64,000 bases of DNA. It comes from Cyclobacteriaceae bacterium (GTDB taxonomy: Bacteria; Bacteroidota; Bacteroidia; Cytophagales; Cyclobacteriaceae). The stretch lies in NCBI GenBank assembly GCA_019638285.1, contig JAHBUB010000009.1:62001-126000 (forward strand). Direction: 5' to 3'. Within the stretch, counting starts at the first letter, position 1, and each line of letters begins with the position of its first letter. The notes below the pieces were generated by a model that was not told the DNA's origin, ran no database searches, and saw only the letters and a list, made by a program, of their open reading frames with translations. A program made the translations under genes and the position numbers. Positions 8,605-17,078 of this stretch are shown in pieces.

Positions 8605-11600
8605 ATGAAAAGGGAAGCGCCCTGTTATTTTAAATTATCCATTGCCGCAATTCTATTTTTTGTGTCGATTGAGTATTCTCATGCCCAAATCACCAGCACC
8701 TTCGATGCCGATGCGGACGGCTGGATTCTTAGAAATAATGGCGATAACCTTACTGCAACTATTGTTCAGACTTCCACAGGTGGAAATCCGGATGGTTACA
8801 TTTCAGGTGATGTTCCCTTCGATAACTATCCAGCTTTCTTCTGGTATGCCCCTGCCAAATTTTTGGGGAATCTTACTTACAATTCCTTTGGGCAAACCTT
8901 AAGCTACAGTCAACAACAACTGATTACAGGAGACAACAGTGAGTATAACGGAAACTATTATGAAATTTATTCGGCTGACCTAGTCATATCCAGCGGAGGC
9001 ACCAGTATCTATTATCACACCAGTCCCAAGCCCACACTTAAGCCAGCCTGGTCAAATTATTCAGTAACGTTAGACGAATCCAGTGCGTGGCGAACCGGTG
9101 AATATATATCCAGCGCACTCGCTACACGTGCACAAATAAAAGCCGTGCTCCAAAATGTTACCGAGTTGCGCATCCGAGGGAATTATAATAACACCGCCAA
9201 CACGGTGAGTCTTGATCAGGTTTCGCTTGGCCAACGACCTCACGCTACTCCACTAACAATTTCAAACATCTCCGTGCTTTCAGGGAAACCAGGATCAACG
9301 ATAACAATAACCGGTTCAAACTTTGGGGCAAGTATCAGTGATAACAAAGTCTACTTTGGATCCATCGAGGCGCAAATTTCATCCGCATCCGCCACCTCCA
9401 TAACAGTAACTGTTCCTGCTGGCGCAGTTTATGAAAAAATAACAGTGGTCAATACAACAACAGGGGTATCCAAACAATCCTTAAAACCTTTCAACCCAAC
9501 CTTTGATGGCGGTGGTAGAATTATTCCCGCATCCTTCAAACCCAAAATTGATTTTCCATTGGATGCAGGAAATACTATACGTGGTATTGCGGTTGCTGAT
9601 ATTGATGGTGATGGATGGAATGATTTGTTGGTTGCGGAGGCTGCCACCAATAGCGTTTTAATTTTTCTAAATCTGGGCACGGGTGGAACGCTGTCTGCCT
9701 CTACGTTTGCCCCCAAAGTTACTTTAGCAGGAGCTGGTAATGGTAGCGGCTTACGTATAGTAGATTTAGATGGAGATGGGAAACAGGATATTGTCACTGA
9801 AAAAACTACTACCTCACCTACAGAGTTTGCAACATTTCGAAACACCAGTTCACCTGGCAGCGTAAGTTTTGAAGCCGTGGAGTTATGGCCTGGTATAATG
9901 TACTCGGGCTCCCTCGCTGCTATCGAGGATGTGGATGGTGATGGATTCTTTGATTTAATTGGACAACATGGAAATGGAAGCGCAGGTGCAGACCTTTGGA
10001 TCGCTCAAAATATCAGTAGCCCGGGTAATATAGAATTTGGCGCTTCGGTAAGCTATTTTGGTGGCGCCACATTAGATGCTGGTGCGGGTGTAACCACAGG
10101 CGACTTGGACAATGATGGTATTCCCGAAATTATTGTTACGCATAATTTTGGAGGTCAATTTCAAATCATAAAAAACAATTCCACACCAGGCACCATTTCA
10201 TTTGGCACTCCCTTTCCAATAGTGCAATCAATCAATGGTGGTATTGTCATTGCCGATTTTAATCTGGATGGCAAAAATGATCTCGCATGGAAACAAGGGT
10301 ATTATAATGATGATGTTCATATTCGGTTGAATACCAACAATGGTGGTGCACTCACAGCTTCTGATTTCGCTACAGAAATAATTCTTCAGTCAGAATTAAC
10401 TACCTATGGAGCGATTTCCATGGGGGATATTAATGGTGATGGAAAACCTGACATTCTTATTTCTGACAATGGGCAGGTTGGTGTATTTGAAAACATCTTT
10501 GATGGTGGTGCATTTACAGCCTCATCATTTATAGAGTCGTATGCATTTGAAGCCTCGGGTAACTCTACATATCCTACCGGTATTATTGCTGCTGATTTAA
10601 ATGGCGATCAAAAACCAGAAATGGTAGTGGGAATTACCAACACAAATCCAGTTCGCATTCTTCTTTACGAGAATAAAAATATTCATGCTCCGGTAATCTC
10701 ATTGAATACTATCTATCCATTAAAAGGAGCCGTTGGAAGTACAGTCACCATAACGGGTAGCAATTTCTCAACAATACCTACCAAAAATAGTGTTCGCTTC
10801 GGGGCAACAAAAGCAACTGTGTTAACGGCTACTGAAACACAACTTACCGTAACCGTTCCTCCAGGTGCCACGCTTGGCATGGTCAGTGTTACCCGCGATA
10901 ATCTTACTGCCCGTTATCACCTTCCCTTTGTTCCTACCTTTGGGCCAGGAGTTGTATTTGACAATACCCATTTCTCTCCACCGGTAAGTTTTACCTTAAC
11001 AACAGCTGATTATGATATTGCCATTGCTGATCTGAATAACGATGGTAAACCAGATGTTCTTGCTGAAGGACAGACCGCAAGAGCATACTCATTCCTAAAT
11101 ACGCACTCTGGAGGGTCGATCACCACTACTTCTTTAACAGCCAATGATACGACTGTAAATTCAACACAAAATCCTGTCTTAATCGATTTTGATGAAGATG
11201 GTCTTTTGGATATCATTAGTACAAGCGGAGCCTATAGAAACATTAGCACCATAAGTAAAATAGATTTTGCAGCATTGACAAATTTCGGCAGTGGAAGCAA
11301 TCATTCGTTTGGGGATTTCAATCGGGATGGAAAAACCGATGTACTCGGAGCAAATGGAACCAGTATTTCTATTGCAGAAAATCGATCCATACAACCCGGT
11401 CCTTTTTTAATAGGGAGTTATCCAACACTTAGCCCTATTTTTAATTTTTCCAAATCGGCAACCGGTGGTGGCACCGCTTCCGCTGATTTTGACAATGATG
11501 GCTGGAAAGATGTTACCGCAACAAACCCCGGAACAGATAATGTCACTGTGTGGAGAAATAATAGTGAGTTTAGAATTTCTACAACCGATTTTACTGCACA

Positions 11601-13422
11601 ACCTGTGATTGCAGTGGGTGATAATCCGGGAAGGATTTATGAGGGTGATCTGGATGTGGATGGGAAAATGGATTTAATGCTCTATTACGGTACAGGAACA
11701 TCATCAACTATGATTACTGTTTTACACAATCAAAGTACACCAGGAAATATTGTATTCAATCGTGTTGATTACACCATACCCGGTGCCGCTACGGTTGCTC
11801 ACATTAGTGATTTGGATGGCGATGGGAAACCTGAAATTATTGTGACTAGTGAATCAACTGATCAGTTTTTTATTTTAAAAAATACATCTACGCCCGGAAC
11901 GATGAATGCCTCATCTTTTACAACTCCATTTGCTACAGCAGTCAATAATCCTCGTGGGTTATCAAGCGGAGATTTAAATGCGGATGGTAAGCCTGAGATC
12001 ATTATCACTTCACAACCCAATTCATTATTGGTTTTTGAAAACCTTATTTCTACCACTTCAATTACCATTACGCAACAACCGGCAAGTCCTTTCTATGCGT
12101 GCGAAGGTTCAACCACTACTCTTAGCACCGATGCAACTGGCACAACCAACATCACGTACCAATGGCAAAAGTTTAATTCTGGAACTTCCCTCTTTGAAAA
12201 TCTGGTCAACAACACAACACTTTCCGGAGTTACCACAAAGACTCTTTCTATAGCCAACGTAACCAGTGCCGAAGGGGGTGATTACCGATGTCTCATTAAA
12301 GGTGATCTTGTGGCTGATGTAACCACCAATATTTCGAATGTTGTTTTCAACAATCTGCCCTCGCCCCCTGATGCAGTGAGTAGCACGAGTTGTGGACCTG
12401 GCTCGGTAACGCTTACCGCTTCCGGTGGAAGTCCTGGAGACTATCAATGGTACACTACGTCTCCGCTCACTTTAATTAGTGGAGAAACCAATGAAACGTA
12501 CACAACCCCAGTGTTATCTGCTTCAACACAATATGCCGTTAGTGTTAGCGGTACTTTTTGCAAAAGCCTTCCGGCCAATGTAACCGCATTCATCAATCCG
12601 CTACCTGCTATGCCTGTCATTACCTCAAGTGTTACCGCGGTGGGCAATGCGATAACTATTTGCTCCAGCACCACATTAACTTTATCGGCACCTACGGGGT
12701 TCACCGATTACCTGTGGTCGGATGGATCGATTACTCCACAGATTTCCGTTACAACTGCAGGCACGTATTCGGTCGTAGTTAAAGATGCACATGGATGTTC
12801 GAGTCCTGCTTCCGATGGACTAACAGTTACCATAGTAGCGGCTCCGTGCAACAACTCGGCTCCCGTTATCAATACTACTTCTGTGACTACAATTATTGGT
12901 GGACAAACTTCTATTAATCTCTTAGATCTCATTTCAGACGCGGACGACAATCTCGTGCCTTCTTCCCTCATCGTTATAGTTCAGCCAACCAGTGGCGCAA
13001 CAACAACCCTCACCAATGGTATTTTACTCATTGACTACTCTGGAACAAATTTTACGGGTACCGATCAACTGACCATACAGGTGTGCGATGTGTTTGGGGA
13101 ATGTGTACAGCAACAAATTGAAGTAGATGTAATTGGAGAACTTGAGATATATAATGGCATCTCTCCCAATGGTGATTCATATAATAACAAATGGATCATT
13201 AAAAATATTGAATCCTTGCCAAAGACTAGAGAGAATAAAGTTTCCATTTACAATCGATGGGGAGACGAGGTTTTTACAATAACTGATTACGATAACAACA
13301 GTAGGGTGTTTATTGGCCTCAATAAAAACGGCAATGAACTTCCATCAGGAATCTATTACTATAAGATAGAGTTCGAAAAAAGTGGAGAAACCAAAACTGG
13401 CTACCTTTCCCTGAAGCGATAA
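8605..13422 (+). CDS. Large T9SS-sorted surface protein: laminin-B-like, TIG, FG-GAP, CHU_C
   Basis: A secreted protein of 1605 residues. I start it at the ATG at 8605 rather than an upstream in-frame codon (8584), because MKREAPCYFK leads straight into a signal peptide ending SHAQ. Domains: a laminin-B-like jelly roll (about 25-205, TSTFDADADGW), IPT/TIG (about 215-295), a block of FG-GAP/VCBS propeller repeats, a second TIG (about 700-775), a second FG-GAP block, Ig-like domains (about 1150-1410), a cadherin-like domain, and CHU_C (about 1515-1605, YNRWGDEVF). I count about 14 calcium-binding motifs of the DxDGDGxxD kind. The CHU_C domain is a type B signal for T9SS export, so the protein should reach the cell surface or be released. 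It may bind glycans or mediate adhesion; no enzyme domain is visible. Confidence 0.9.
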   Translation: MKREAPCYFKLSIAAILFFVSIEYSHAQITSTFDADADGWILRNNGDNLTATIVQTSTGGNPDGYISGDVPFDNYPAFFWYAPAKFLGNLTYNSFGQTLSYSQQQLITGDNSEYNGNYYEIYSADLVISSGGTSIYYHTSPKPTLKPAWSNYSVTLDESSAWRTGEYISSALATRAQIKAVLQNVTELRIRGNYNNTANTVSLDQVSLGQRPHATPLTISNISVLSGKPGSTITITGSNFGASISDNKVYFGSIEAQISSASATSITVTVPAGAVYEKITVVNTTTGVSKQSLKPFNPTFDGGGRIIPASFKPKIDFPLDAGNTIRGIAVADIDGDGWNDLLVAEAATNSVLIFLNLGTGGTLSASTFAPKVTLAGAGNGSGLRIVDLDGDGKQDIVTEKTTTSPTEFATFRNTSSPGSVSFEAVELWPGIMYSGSLAAIEDVDGDGFFDLIGQHGNGSAGADLWIAQNISSPGNIEFGASVSYFGGATLDAGAGVTTGDLDNDGIPEIIVTHNFGGQFQIIKNNSTPGTISFGTPFPIVQSINGGIVIADFNLDGKNDLAWKQGYYNDDVHIRLNTNNGGALTASDFATEIILQSELTTYGAISMGDINGDGKPDILISDNGQVGVFENIFDGGAFTASSFIESYAFEASGNSTYPTGIIAADLNGDQKPEMVVGITNTNPVRILLYENKNIHAPVISLNTIYPLKGAVGSTVTITGSNFSTIPTKNSVRFGATKATVLTATETQLTVTVPPGATLGMVSVTRDNLTARYHLPFVPTFGPGVVFDNTHFSPPVSFTLTTADYDIAIADLNNDGKPDVLAEGQTARAYSFLNTHSGGSITTTSLTANDTTVNSTQNPVLIDFDEDGLLDIISTSGAYRNISTISKIDFAALTNFGSGSNHSFGDFNRDGKTDVLGANGTSISIAENRSIQPGPFLIGSYPTLSPIFNFSKSATGGGTASADFDNDGWKDVTATNPGTDNVTVWRNNSEFRISTTDFTAQPVIAVGDNPGRIYEGDLDVDGKMDLMLYYGTGTSSTMITVLHNQSTPGNIVFNRVDYTIPGAATVAHISDLDGDGKPEIIVTSESTDQFFILKNTSTPGTMNASSFTTPFATAVNNPRGLSSGDLNADGKPEIIITSQPNSLLVFENLISTTSITITQQPASPFYACEGSTTTLSTDATGTTNITYQWQKFNSGTSLFENLVNNTTLSGVTTKTLSIANVTSAEGGDYRCLIKGDLVADVTTNISNVVFNNLPSPPDAVSSTSCGPGSVTLTASGGSPGDYQWYTTSPLTLISGETNETYTTPVLSASTQYAVSVSGTFCKSLPANVTAFINPLPAMPVITSSVTAVGNAITICSSTTLTLSAPTGFTDYLWSDGSITPQISVTTAGTYSVVVKDAHGCSSPASDGLTVTIVAAPCNNSAPVINTTSVTTIIGGQTSINLLDLISDADDNLVPSSLIVIVQPTSGATTTLTNGILLIDYSGTNFTGTDQLTIQVCDVFGECVQQQIEVDVIGELEIYNGISPNGDSYNNKWIIKNIESLPKTRENKVSIYNRWGDEVFTITDYDNNSRVFIGLNKNGNELPSGIYYYKIEFEKSGETKTGYLSLKR

Positions 13423-13427
13423 ATAAA

Positions 13428-15011
13428 TTGAGCTTTTTATTCACTACCTTGATTTCAAAACGCAAAGTTTTGAAAAAGGTAGTCTTGATTCTATTCCTAC
13501 TGATAAATGTGGAAATCGCATTTTCCCAAACCACCTTAATTGACAGCCTCAAAAATATAGTTGCAGTACACCCGGGTGACACGATAGGTCTAAATGCCTT
13601 GCTTAATCTAACCGATGAAGTGTCAAGAAAAGACATGGGTCCCGCTAAGGTTTTAGCCCATCAGGCAATAGTCCTTGCCGAGAAATTAAATTATAGCCTC
13701 AAATTAGGAAACGGTTATCAATACCTGATGATCTTTCACCAGAATGGTGGCAGTCTTGACAGCGCTGGTTATTATGTCAATAAATTAGAACAGCTTTCCA
13801 ACGAAAATCCTGATAATAGAAAAATAAAAATAAATTACAATCAAACTGCTGGTCTGTTCTATAAAAATCAGGGGCAATACAGCAGGTCCTTGCCATTTAT
13901 GCTGGACAATCTAAATCTATTAAAGGCTGAAAATGAAAGCCGAGCGGGACAACTTCTCAACCTTGGTAATACTTACAATAACATGGGTGATTTCGCTAAT
14001 GCGGTACACTACCACCTACAAGGCTTAGATCTCTTTGAGAAAATAAATAACATAAGAGGACAGTCTTTCTGTCTGCAAAGTTTGGGAAACGACTTCTTGG
14101 GACTAAAACAATTTGAACAGGCCAAAAATTATTTCGAACGATCAGTCAAATTAAAAGAGGAGCTCGGTGATAGGCGCGGCCTTATAAATACCTGGTCTGG
14201 GCTGGGTGATGTGTATAAAGAACAAAATCAGTTTCGATTGGCGGAAAACTATTACTTAAAGTCACTACGCAGCTTACGCGAAATGAATTTAATCTTAGGT
14301 GAGTCCAAAACACAAAACCAATTGGGCCTGCTTTACAAAAAGATGGGCGATATTCCACGCGCCCATGCAACCCTATCAGCTGGTTTGGCTCTGGCCAAAA
14401 AAGGGGGCGACAGTACATTGAGCGCTGCCATCAATTCCAATTTGGTTGATTTAGTCCTATTAGAAAAAAAAGAGTACGAAATAGAAAACACTTTATTCAA
14501 CAACTTAAACACTTTCATTAATTCGGGCGATCGAATTAATGAAGCCTTAAGCTATTATAGACTTAGTGAATATTATCAAAGCAACAATCAATTTGAAAAG
14601 GCCTACAACAACCTTAAAAAATATGAACAATTAAAAGATAGTGTGGAAGGAAAAGAGGTATTAATTCAAATTAAAGATTTGGAGCAAAAGTACGAGACTG
14701 AAAAAAAGGAAAAAGAAATCATCCTCTTAAAAAAGGATCAGGAATTACAAGCATTGGCATTAAGTCGAGAGCGAACCAACGTGATTCTATTTGCCTTTGC
14801 CCTATTTTCCGTTCTTATCATAAGCGTTCTTTTGGTCAATAGATATCGCCTAAAGAACAGAGCCAATCGCATGATGGAGATGGAACGCATGCGAAATACC
14901 ATTGCAAGGGATCTTCACGATGACATCGGCTCTACCCTCTCCAGCATTAACATTATGAGTCAGTTGGCCATGAACGAAAATGGTAACACCAATCAACAAT
15001 TAAAAAAATAG
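13428..15011 (+). CDS. TPR sensor histidine kinase, module 2, N-terminal part before the frameshift
   Basis: Five bases after the surface-protein stop a TTG-initiated frame opens; no ATG is available, and a second TTG at 13470 would give a tighter signal peptide (ending IAFSQ). The 527 residues carry the signal peptide, TPR repeats (about 60-400), a coiled coil, a membrane helix (about 455-477) and the start of the HisKA_3 domain with RDLHDDIGSTLSSINI. The frame stops at TAG (15009-15011), directly after seven A. The ATPase domain continues in the -1 frame. Without a shift the product would be a sensor with its phospho-His but no catalytic domain. The rejoined protein would be about 682 residues, matching the 669 of its paralogue at 5814. 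Confidence 0.85.
   Translation: MSFLFTTLISKRKVLKKVVLILFLLINVEIAFSQTTLIDSLKNIVAVHPGDTIGLNALLNLTDEVSRKDMGPAKVLAHQAIVLAEKLNYSLKLGNGYQYLMIFHQNGGSLDSAGYYVNKLEQLSNENPDNRKIKINYNQTAGLFYKNQGQYSRSLPFMLDNLNLLKAENESRAGQLLNLGNTYNNMGDFANAVHYHLQGLDLFEKINNIRGQSFCLQSLGNDFLGLKQFEQAKNYFERSVKLKEELGDRRGLINTWSGLGDVYKEQNQFRLAENYYLKSLRSLREMNLILGESKTQNQLGLLYKKMGDIPRAHATLSAGLALAKKGGDSTLSAAINSNLVDLVLLEKKEYEIENTLFNNLNTFINSGDRINEALSYYRLSEYYQSNNQFEKAYNNLKKYEQLKDSVEGKEVLIQIKDLEQKYETEKKEKEIILLKKDQELQALALSRERTNVILFAFALFSVLIISVLLVNRYRLKNRANRMMEMERMRNTIARDLHDDIGSTLSSINIMSQLAMNENGNTNQQLKK
15000..15011 (+). other. Slippery A7 run with an immediate stop (-1 frameshift point)
   Basis: The zero-frame codons are TTA AAA AAA TAG. 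The heptamer A AAA AAA (15002-15008) is in exactly the phase needed for -1 slippage. Rereading the last A gives ATA GCC ACA CAC TCT GCA CAG ATG ATG, which restores the kinase sequence that aligns with the paralogue. An eighth A would have the same effect. The strongest downstream stem I found (TGATGG at 15030 with CCATCA at 15060) is weak and too far away to be a classic stimulator. Confidence 0.7.
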
Positions 15012-15028
15012 CCACACACTCTGCACAG

Positions 15029-15475
15029 ATGATGGAAAACATGAGTGACATTGTCTGGTCCATCAATCCTAAAAATGATTTGGCTGAGCAAATGGTCTTT
15101 AAGATGAAAGAGTTTGTTGCTGAAATTTTAGAGCCAACCGGTATAGATTATTCTTTCCATGTAGAAGGTTCCGTTGACATGCTGAAATTAGATTCAGAGA
15201 AAAGAAAAAATTTATTCTTGATTTTTAAAGAAGCCATAAACAATGCGGCTAAATATAGTGAGGGAACAAATGTTACCATCAATTTATTACTTCAAAAAAA
15301 TCACTTACATCTTGAGGTAATTGACAACGGAAAAGGATTTAATATTGAAGAAGGTAAACGTGGTAACGGACTATCTAACATGAAAGATCGGGCTGCTGCC
15401 ATAGCAGGGGCGCTTCAACACAACAGTGAGCTTGGGAAAGGCACTCGAATTTTACTCACCGTTCCCATCACATGA
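15029..15475 (+). CDS. TPR sensor histidine kinase, module 2, C-terminal ATPase part
   Basis: This is the -1 frame continuation; kinase-like residues (IATHSAQ) already start at 15008, and the first ATG is at 15029. The 148 residues contain the end of the dimerisation helices (MENMSDIVWSINPKND) and a complete HATPase domain with N-box FKEAINNAAKYS, G-box DNGKGF and GNGLSNM. On its own it would be a free ATPase domain lacking the histidine. As part of a fused product it completes a kinase like that at 5814. The following response regulator is intact, so the pathway is not obviously decayed. There are no other stops or gaps in either half. Confidence 0.85.
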   Translation: MMENMSDIVWSINPKNDLAEQMVFKMKEFVAEILEPTGIDYSFHVEGSVDMLKLDSEKRKNLFLIFKEAINNAAKYSEGTNVTINLLLQKNHLHLEVIDNGKGFNIEEGKRGNGLSNMKDRAAAIAGALQHNSELGKGTRILLTVPIT

Positions 15476-15523
15476 TTAGGGTATTTTAGAAAACTTAAAT
15501 TATTTTCTGCTTTGTCTCATACA

Positions 15524-16159
15524 ATGAAGCCCCTGTCTGTTTTTATCTTTGAAGATAATGCACTGCTCCGCGAAAGCATTGGTAGTTTAATTTTAGCTAA
15601 GCCTGAGATGAAATTATTAGGAGCCTTCGAAAATGTGCACACTGTCAAAGATCAGGTAAGCAAGTACAACCCGGATCTTATTTTAATGGATATCGATATG
15701 CCTGGTAGGAGTGGCATTGAAGCCGTGAAAGAAATCAGGCAATCAAATATTCAAACTCCCATCATCATGCTCACCGTGTTTGATGACAACACGCATGTGC
15801 TGGATGCGATTAGAGCTGGGGCTTCTGGTTATTTATTAAAAAAGCATCTTTCAACCAAACTTTACGATTCCATTGAAGAAGTACTAGCAGGCGGAGCGCC
15901 CATGAGCCCTAGTGTGGCGCGGATGGTCATTGCCTCGATGCATCAAAAACCACAATTAGAAAATACATACCAACTCACTTCCCGCGAAAAGGAAATTCTT
16001 ACTTCGTTGAGCAAGGGCAACAGCTACAAACTGATAGCCGCGCAGTTTGAGATAAGCATTGACACGGTACGCACCCACATTAAAAAAATATATGAAAAGT
16101 TGCATGTGCATTCTCAGACCGAGGCTGTGTCTAAAGCCATCAACGAAAGACTAGTATGA
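15524..16159 (+). CDS. NarL/LuxR-type response regulator, module 2
   Basis: 211 residues from the ATG at 15524; a TTG four codons earlier is less likely when aligned with the paralogue at 7871. Receiver: FEDN acidic pair, phosphoacceptor Asp56 in LMDIDMPG, LTVFDD, and a Lys pair in LLKK. LuxR HTH at about 148-208 with SIDTVRTHIKKIYEKL. It lies 48 bases after the split kinase, and its TGA overlaps the ATG of the next gene (ATGA). The HTH helices match those of module 1 closely, fitting the shared inverted repeat upstream of 8605 and 17079. Confidence 0.92.
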   Translation: MKPLSVFIFEDNALLRESIGSLILAKPEMKLLGAFENVHTVKDQVSKYNPDLILMDIDMPGRSGIEAVKEIRQSNIQTPIIMLTVFDDNTHVLDAIRAGASGYLLKKHLSTKLYDSIEEVLAGGAPMSPSVARMVIASMHQKPQLENTYQLTSREKEILTSLSKGNSYKLIAAQFEISIDTVRTHIKKIYEKLHVHSQTEAVSKAINERLV

Positions 16160-16794
16160 TAAGATCCATCTCTATTGGAAAATCTATATTCTGGGCAATA
16201 CTCATCCTATTATCGGCAGCATTTTATTTCGAAAACGCAGTAGTTTATTTATTTGGATACAGAAATGCGCGTTTTGCGGGCAACGAGTTTTGGTTTGTTG
16301 CACACATTTTGGGAGCCACATGCTCATTGTTTCTAGGGCCCATTCAATTTTGGAAATCCATTCGCACAAAATATATCCGCTATCACAGACTGGCTGGAAA
16401 GATTTACATTATCGGTTCGTTGATTGCTGGTGTTGCCGCACTCCGGCTTTCGCTAATTTTTGGTTGCGTAGGTTGTCGGTTCTCCTTATTCCCATTATCG
16501 ATCTTATTTATTCTCACTACCTCACTGGCCTGGTACGCTATCACGCAAAAAAACATTACGGCACACAAACAATTTATGGTAAGAAGTTATACGTGCGCGT
16601 TGGCTTTTGTTTTTGCCCGATTATATCAAGTTATACCGATGGAATTTATTTTTGGTATCATTGACGATCCTACGGTTAAACGGGTGGTGATCGAGTGGAT
16701 GTTTTCAATCTTACCCTTAATCATTGTCGAAATAGCAATTATTTGGATACCTTCTATTCAGACTGCTCCTATCATAAACAATAAAGTGCGCTAA
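16156..16794 (+). CDS. DUF2306 membrane protein
   Basis: A 212-residue integral membrane protein with about six hydrophobic segments. The features YHRLAGKIYIIGSLIAG and AHKQFMVRSYTCALAFVFAR are typical of DUF2306, a family of unknown function. The histidines and the conserved Arg near membrane boundaries are sometimes taken to suggest cofactor binding, but this is unproven. It is translationally coupled to the response regulator (ATGA overlap), so it is probably expressed with the module 2 signalling genes. Module 1 has no equivalent gene at this place. The gap after it (16795-17078) holds an inverted repeat at 17028-17045 and nothing else recognisable. Confidence 0.8.
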   Translation: MIRSISIGKSIFWAILILLSAAFYFENAVVYLFGYRNARFAGNEFWFVAHILGATCSLFLGPIQFWKSIRTKYIRYHRLAGKIYIIGSLIAGVAALRLSLIFGCVGCRFSLFPLSILFILTTSLAWYAITQKNITAHKQFMVRSYTCALAFVFARLYQVIPMEFIFGIIDDPTVKRVVIEWMFSILPLIIVEIAIIWIPSIQTAPIINNKVR

Positions 16795-17027
16795 ACTATC
16801 TCCTGACATATGGCTTGCCAGACTTGTTAACATGATTATGAATGAGACCTTGTAAGGCTAAAATTCAATATGTGTCCTAAGTGCTAAAACGTAAACGGAA
16901 GTTCAACAATCATCTTATCCCAAGCGAAGCGAATTACGCCACTGTTCTTGCTTGTACTCCAAATTGAATGGCAAAATTCTCAACTCTGTTTTGTCAATCA
17001 AAAGACATTAATCTCAAACATTGAGGC

Positions 17028-17045
17028 ATCACATCATCATGTGAT
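17028..17045. promoter_or_regulatory. 18-base inverted repeat, copy 2 (candidate response-regulator operator)
   Basis: ATCACAT-CATC-ATGTGAT: perfect 7-base arms around CATC, ending 33 bases before the ATG at 17079. It differs from copy 1 (8539-8556) at one base. Both copies sit in non-coding DNA ahead of CHU_C surface-protein genes and downstream of a LuxR-type regulator gene. Confidence 0.5.
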
Positions 17046-17078
17046 TTCATTTCATTCCAATTCTAAGAAGATTTGAAT

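Noticed and set aside
9429-9845. 138-codon open frame on the minus strand inside the large surface-protein gene
   Set aside because: It is antisense to conserved FG-GAP repeats of a clearly coding frame, with no start signal and a low-complexity product.
15009-15028. Two independent genes instead of a frameshifted kinase
   Set aside because: The -1 frame already encodes kinase-like residues before the ATG at 15029, and the two parts align continuously with the intact paralogue at 5814.
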